Shown piece after piece: positions 32,029-35,473 of a stretch of 35,473 nt of DNA. Origin of the DNA: Thermoflexales bacterium (GTDB lineage Bacteria; Chloroflexota; Anaerolineae; J036; Brachytrichaceae). The number at the start of each line of letters is the position of its first letter. The first letter of the stretch is position 1. The notes below the pieces were generated by a model that saw nothing but the letters and a program-made list of their open reading frames with translations, was not told the DNA's origin and made no database searches. Made by a program: the position numbers and the translations under genes. The stretch spans positions 1 through 35,473 of the forward strand of contig JAIBCK010000031.1 of NCBI GenBank assembly GCA_019694215.1, in the 5' to 3' direction.

Positions 32029-32798
32029 CATGCCCGTTGTGTGGATCCGACCGGGCGCGGCCCGTGCCCGGCCCGCTCGTGCGCTGCGAGGGCTGTGGCC
32101 TGGTGCGCACCGAGCCGGCGCCGGTCGCGAGCGTGAGCTACGACCAGGACTACTTCACCGAGCGGAATGCCTACGAAGCGCGGGCCGAGGAATTCAGCGC
32201 CTACTTTCGGGCGCTGATGGATGACATCGCGCGGGTCAGGGCGACGGGTCGGCTGCTTGACATCGGCTGCGGCCCCGGCCTGCTGCTCGAAGAGGCTCGC
32301 AACCGTGGGTACGCCGCCGCGGGCTGTGACGTCTCGGCCTGGGCGGTTGAGTCCGCCCGGCGGCGCGGCTTTGATGCCCGCACGGGGGTGCTGCAGGCGC
32401 TTCAGTATCCCGAGGGTGCCTTTGACATCGTGGTGGCCAACCACACCCTCGAACACATCCCTGAGCCGCTGCCTTTTCTGCGTGAGGCGCGGCGTCTGCT
32501 TGCGCCGGGTGGCCTGCTGGCCATCGGGGTGCCAAATCATGCCAGCCTGATGTCAACGGTGATGGGCGCGCGCTGGCACTCGCTGTTGCCCGATCAGCAT
32601 TACTGGCACTTTACACCTGCCACCCTGACGCGCATGCTGCGCGAGGCGGGTTTTGCGCCGAATGTGATGAACACCGGCGGGGGAAGGCATGTTCATCCCA
32701 ACGCCGCAAAGGCGCTGGCGCTCAACCTCGTTGTTGCGATTGCCAACCGGGTGGGGCGCGGTGAGGCGCTGATCGCGCTGGCGACGCTGGCGGGGTAG
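32025..32798 (+). CDS. Class I SAM-dependent methyltransferase with N-terminal zinc ribbon
   Basis: GTG 32025 is chosen because AGGAGA at 32012-32017 lies 7 nt upstream and it overlaps the previous stop as GTGA. The protein has 257 residues. The first 25 hold a CxxC...CxxC zinc ribbon (CPLCGSD and CEGCG). The Methyltransf_23-type core has LLDIGCGPGLLLEEA as SAM motif I, then IVVANHTLEHIPEPLPFLRE, LLAPGGLLAIGVPN, and a DQHYWHFTP segment typical of glycan-cluster methyltransferases. The substrate is probably a sugar or a lipid-linked glycan intermediate. It is translationally coupled to the glycosyltransferase and followed by a 57-nt gap with a possible new promoter. Confidence 0.88.
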   Translation: MTCPLCGSDRARPVPGPLVRCEGCGLVRTEPAPVASVSYDQDYFTERNAYEARAEEFSAYFRALMDDIARVRATGRLLDIGCGPGLLLEEARNRGYAAAGCDVSAWAVESARRRGFDARTGVLQALQYPEGAFDIVVANHTLEHIPEPLPFLREARRLLAPGGLLAIGVPNHASLMSTVMGARWHSLLPDQHYWHFTPATLTRMLREAGFAPNVMNTGGGRHVHPNAAKALALNLVVAIANRVGRGEALIALATLAG

Positions 32799-32833
32799 GC
32801 GCGCTCTATCGATGTCGCCACTGGCGCAGGCTC

Positions 32834-32842
32834 TGTTATCCT
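32834..32842 (+). promoter_or_regulatory. Extended -10 box before the C-methyltransferase gene
   Basis: TGTTATCCT is an extended -10 element (TGn plus TATCCT) lying 13 nt before ATG 32856 in a 57-nt intergenic gap. The expected leader is only about 6 nt long. Confidence 0.4.
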
Positions 32843-32855
32843 AGCGCCCGCATCC

Positions 32856-34100
32856 ATGATTACACGTACCACCTGCCGTGTCTGCCACGGCGCCCTCGAA
32901 CCCATTTTGGATCTCGGCGAGCACCACGTTTCCGATTTTCCCCGACCGGGCGATCCGCAAGGCCCGCGTGCGCCGCTCGAGTTGGTCCTGTGTCGGCGTT
33001 GCTTGCTTCTCCAACTGCGGCACAGTGTGGATCCGGACCTGATGTATCGCAACTACTGGTATCGCTCCGGGACGAATCAGACCATGCGGGTCGCGTTGTC
33101 AGACATCGCCAACAAGGCTGAGGTGCTGATCGGTTTGCAGGAGGGTGACGCGGTGCTGGACATCGGCTGCAATGACGGCACGCTGCTGGCGGCGTATCGC
33201 ACGGGCGGCATCACGCGGGTGGGCATCGATCCCAGCAATGTTGCGGAGCTGTCGCGCAAGGTTGCGGACAAACTGGCGGTTGACTATTTCAGCGCCCGCG
33301 CTTATCAGGCGTTGATGGGAGAACGCCGCGCGAAGTTGATCACCAGCATCGCCATGTTCTACGATCTGGAGGACCCCAACGCCTTTGTAGCGGATATCAA
33401 GAAAGTGTTGGATCCGGACGGGCTGTGGATCATCCAGATGAGCTATCTCCCGCTCATGCTGAAGGCCAATGAATTTGGCAACATCTGCCACGAGCATCTG
33501 GAGTATTACGCGCTGCATTCACTCGAATACCTGCTTCACCAGCATGGCTTTGAGATCGTCGATGTCGAGTTGAACGACATCAATGGCGGCAGCCTGCGCG
33601 CCTATATTCGAAATCAGGGTGCCGATCCGGCGGCCTTTGGCGATCACACCTATCGCGCATTGGCGCTCGATCGCGTCGCCCACATGCGTGACAGTGAAAT
33701 CCGGCTGGGGTTGGGCGACATCACCGCGTACGCCGAATTTGGACAGCGTGTGGCGCGCATCAAAGAGGACGTGGTTGGCTTCGTGCGCGAGAAGGTCGGG
33801 CGCGGCAAGCGCGTCTACGTGTATGGCGCCAGCACCAAGGGAAACACCGTTTTGCAGTACTTTGGGCTGGATCACACCCTGATCAGCGGCGCGGCAGAGC
33901 GGAATCCCGACAAGTGGGGGCGGCTGACCATCGGCACGAACATCCCCATCGTCAGCGAGGCTGAGGCGCGCCAGGCCAATCCCGACTACTTCCTTGTGCT
34001 GCCCTGGCACTTCCTCGAGGAGTTCATGGCGCGCGAGCACGATTACCTGACCGCGGGCGGTCGCTTCATCGTTCCGTTCCCGTACTTCACCCTGATATAG
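32856..34100 (+). CDS. Sugar C-methyltransferase-like protein (NovU/TylC3 family)
   Basis: The protein has 414 residues in the three-part architecture of NDP-sugar C-methyltransferases. It starts with an N-terminal zinc-binding domain (C8-x-x-C11 and LCRRCLLLQL; Methyltransf_13). The SAM-binding core follows with VLDIGCNDGTLLAAY and SIAMFYDLEDPNAF. The C-terminal Methyltransf_14 domain contains VYVYGASTKGNTVLQYF. The EHLEYYALHSLEYLL and NDINGGSLRAYI stretches are family signatures around the active site. Members add a methyl group at C3 of a 4-keto-6-deoxy nucleotide sugar, giving branched sugars. This suggests that the surface glycan carries a C-methylated deoxysugar, although no sugar dehydratase or epimerase genes are visible here. 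Confidence 0.88.
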   Translation: MITRTTCRVCHGALEPILDLGEHHVSDFPRPGDPQGPRAPLELVLCRRCLLLQLRHSVDPDLMYRNYWYRSGTNQTMRVALSDIANKAEVLIGLQEGDAVLDIGCNDGTLLAAYRTGGITRVGIDPSNVAELSRKVADKLAVDYFSARAYQALMGERRAKLITSIAMFYDLEDPNAFVADIKKVLDPDGLWIIQMSYLPLMLKANEFGNICHEHLEYYALHSLEYLLHQHGFEIVDVELNDINGGSLRAYIRNQGADPAAFGDHTYRALALDRVAHMRDSEIRLGLGDITAYAEFGQRVARIKEDVVGFVREKVGRGKRVYVYGASTKGNTVLQYFGLDHTLISGAAERNPDKWGRLTIGTNIPIVSEAEARQANPDYFLVLPWHFLEEFMAREHDYLTAGGRFIVPFPYFTLI

Positions 34101-34116
34101 CTTCCTGCGCGACGCA

Positions 34117-35473
34117 ATGAGGTCCCGGTTGCGTTCCCTGATCGAATCGCGCCACGCGGCTCTTGTCGTCGGGCTGGGCTTTGCGGCGCTGTATCTGGCG
34201 CTGCTCACGCAGCAGTACATCGGGGATGGGATGCGCTGGTATGGTGCGATCGCCGGTCTTCGTCCCCCCGAGTTGGGCGGGACGAATCACCTGCTCTATC
34301 CCCTGCTCGGGCATGTGTGGTTTCGCGCCGGGTTGACGCTTGGGGCGGTCCCGGGCTACGCGCTGGCGCAGTCGATGAACGCCGTGTTTGGCGGGCTTGC
34401 GCTGGGCGCATACTTTGCCATGGTTCGGCACTGGACGCGCAGCGCCGGTCTGGCCGCCCTGGCGGTGCTGACGCTCGGCTTTGCGCGCGCATTCTCACTG
34501 CATGGCGTGGACATGACCGAGCCGATGCCCGGCGTGGCGATGGCGATGGTCGGGCTGTGGCTGCTGGCGCGGACGGCACCTGCGGGATATCGGCGCGGGA
34601 CGTTGCTTCTGGCCGGGGCGTGTCTGGGTCTTGCGGCGGCGCTGTATCAATCGAATACGTTGGCCGTTGTGGGGGCCATGGCCCTCGTTGCTCTGGTCGG
34701 GCCAGCACGGACCTGGCCGCGTCGGCTGTGGCAGGCCGCGCTCGTCGCGGCTGCGGCCGGCCTTGTCGCGGCAGGCCTGTATGTCGTGGCAATGCTGACC
34801 CTGGGCGGCGCGCACGATGTCGGGGAGGCAATCCGCATGAGCCTGGTCACCGAGAGCCAGCTGACCGGCGGCGCCTATGCCGAGGTCAGCCTACGGCGGG
34901 CGGCGGTGCTGGTCTTCGGGCTGGCGGACGCGCTCTTTGGCGTGCGGGGTCTGGACGGGCTGAGCAGCGATCTCTTCGCGCGCGGCTTTACGCGCCCGGT
35001 GGGCATCGCCATCGCGTTGACCGCGCTGAGCGTCAGTGTCCCGCTGGGGTTGGCCGTGCTGTCCGTCTTCCAGCGGCTGAGCGCGTTCCGAACTGAGCGA
35101 CAGACCGCGCTGCTGCTTGCGCTCGGCATCGGGTTGCTGGCGCAGTTGAGCCTGGCCTTCTACTTCGGGGCGCGCTATTCCAAGCTGTGGATGCTGCCGC
35201 TGGCGTTTCTGATTGGCGGGGCCGCTGTCGCCGTGGCCGCGCTGCGGGAGCGCCCATCCACGCGAGGGCGCCTTGGCCTTGGGCTGCTGTTGTGCGGGTG
35301 GACGATTCCCGTTGTGTTCACGGGCCTGTTCGCCAATCTGATCCCGGATCACAATACCCCACTCGCCTGCCTCGGGGATGCGAAGGCCATCGTGCAGCGG
35401 CTTGCCCCCGGCGATCTGTTGATCAGCGACTGGGGCGGCCTGCCCTGCGAGCCGCAGGCGCCGATGAAGACGC
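34117..35473 (+). CDS. Polytopic membrane protein, possible GT-C glycosyltransferase (partial, cut by window end)
   Basis: The frame opens at ATG 34117, 16 nt after the previous stop, and runs uninterrupted to the right edge, giving at least 452 residues. About ten hydrophobic helices are visible, starting with AALVVGLGFAALYLALL. An acidic residue pair in the first loop region (YIGDGMRWYG) and GVDMTEPMPG after the third or fourth helix recall the outward loops of GT-C glycosyltransferases, but no firm signature is seen. The visible end (GDLLISDWGG) looks like the start of a soluble C-terminal domain. Context in the glycan cluster suggests sugar transfer from a polyprenyl-phosphate donor or glycan polymerisation. 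Function is an inference only. Confidence 0.65.
   Translation, partial: MRSRLRSLIESRHAALVVGLGFAALYLALLTQQYIGDGMRWYGAIAGLRPPELGGTNHLLYPLLGHVWFRAGLTLGAVPGYALAQSMNAVFGGLALGAYFAMVRHWTRSAGLAALAVLTLGFARAFSLHGVDMTEPMPGVAMAMVGLWLLARTAPAGYRRGTLLLAGACLGLAAALYQSNTLAVVGAMALVALVGPARTWPRRLWQAALVAAAAGLVAAGLYVVAMLTLGGAHDVGEAIRMSLVTESQLTGGAYAEVSLRRAAVLVFGLADALFGVRGLDGLSSDLFARGFTRPVGIAIALTALSVSVPLGLAVLSVFQRLSAFRTERQTALLLALGIGLLAQLSLAFYFGARYSKLWMLPLAFLIGGAAVAVAALRERPSTRGRLGLGLLLCGWTIPVVFTGLFANLIPDHNTPLACLGDAKAIVQRLAPGDLLISDWGGLPCEPQAPMKT

Noticed and set aside
1-35473. CRISPR array, retron or prophage
   Set aside because: No regularly spaced repeats, no reverse transcriptase, and no phage structural or integrase genes were seen. 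The RNase H gene alone is not evidence of a retroelement.

Overview
The window most likely comes from a Chloroflexota (Chloroflexi) chromosome. This is inferred from several signals together. There is an isopentenyl phosphate kinase, an enzyme of the modified mevalonate route known in Roseiflexus-type Chloroflexi and archaea. A very large secreted protein combines BNR/VPS10-like, DUF11, CSLREA and beta-helix parts and ends in the AYLPIIAR-type tail common in this phylum. The core is GC-rich, and several genes have a -10 box only about 8 nt before the start codon, which suggests leaderless mRNAs.

Layout. (1) 3-113: a possible transposase tail. (2) 210-12756: six tightly packed plus-strand genes that look like a defence operon and are the most interesting part of the window. 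In order they encode an SF2 helicase with a DUF1998-type C-terminus (1448 aa), a NERD-nuclease/UvrD-like SF1 helicase fusion (622 aa), an RNase HI domain sandwiched between two copies of an unrecognised domain (403 aa), a TPR-like protein with a C-terminal cold-shock-like domain (434 aa), an unrecognised 547-aa protein, and a 718-aa phospholipase-D-family protein with two HxK...GSxN motifs. The genes are 0-28 nt apart or overlap. No methyltransferase, reverse transcriptase, Argonaute, Cas or modification gene is present in them. By eye the DNA is less GC-rich than the rest of the window. (3) 12757-13102: a tRNA-Asp(GTC) gene on the minus strand with its promoter and a terminator hairpin; its 3' end points at the operon. 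(4) 13103-18247: the giant secreted beta-helix protein. (5) 18301-22095, minus strand: an oligopeptide-type ABC importer (binding lipoprotein and two permeases) with a strong hairpin after the binding-protein gene and no ATPase genes. (6) 22306-26107: housekeeping genes - isopentenyl phosphate kinase, uracil phosphoribosyltransferase, a DedA-family membrane protein and an aspartase/fumarase-family lyase. (7) 26132-35473: a membrane-anchored protein with a degenerate sortase-like domain, followed by a surface-glycan cluster of GHMP sugar kinase, flippase, FkbM methyltransferase, family-2 glycosyltransferase, two SAM methyltransferases and a polytopic membrane protein cut by the window end.

How the parts may work together. 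In the first operon, two helicases of different superfamilies, three probable nuclease modules (NERD, RNase H, PLD) and two modules suited to protein or nucleic-acid binding (TPR, cold-shock fold) resemble the composition of multi-gene anti-phage systems that pair a DUF1998 helicase with a PLD protein (DISARM, Dpd; Druantia for the helicase alone). The RNase H and cold-shock modules are not part of those systems as I know them, so an RNA-DNA hybrid or R-loop directed defence system is a reasonable but untested hypothesis. The last cluster probably builds, methylates and exports a cell-surface polysaccharide or glycan.
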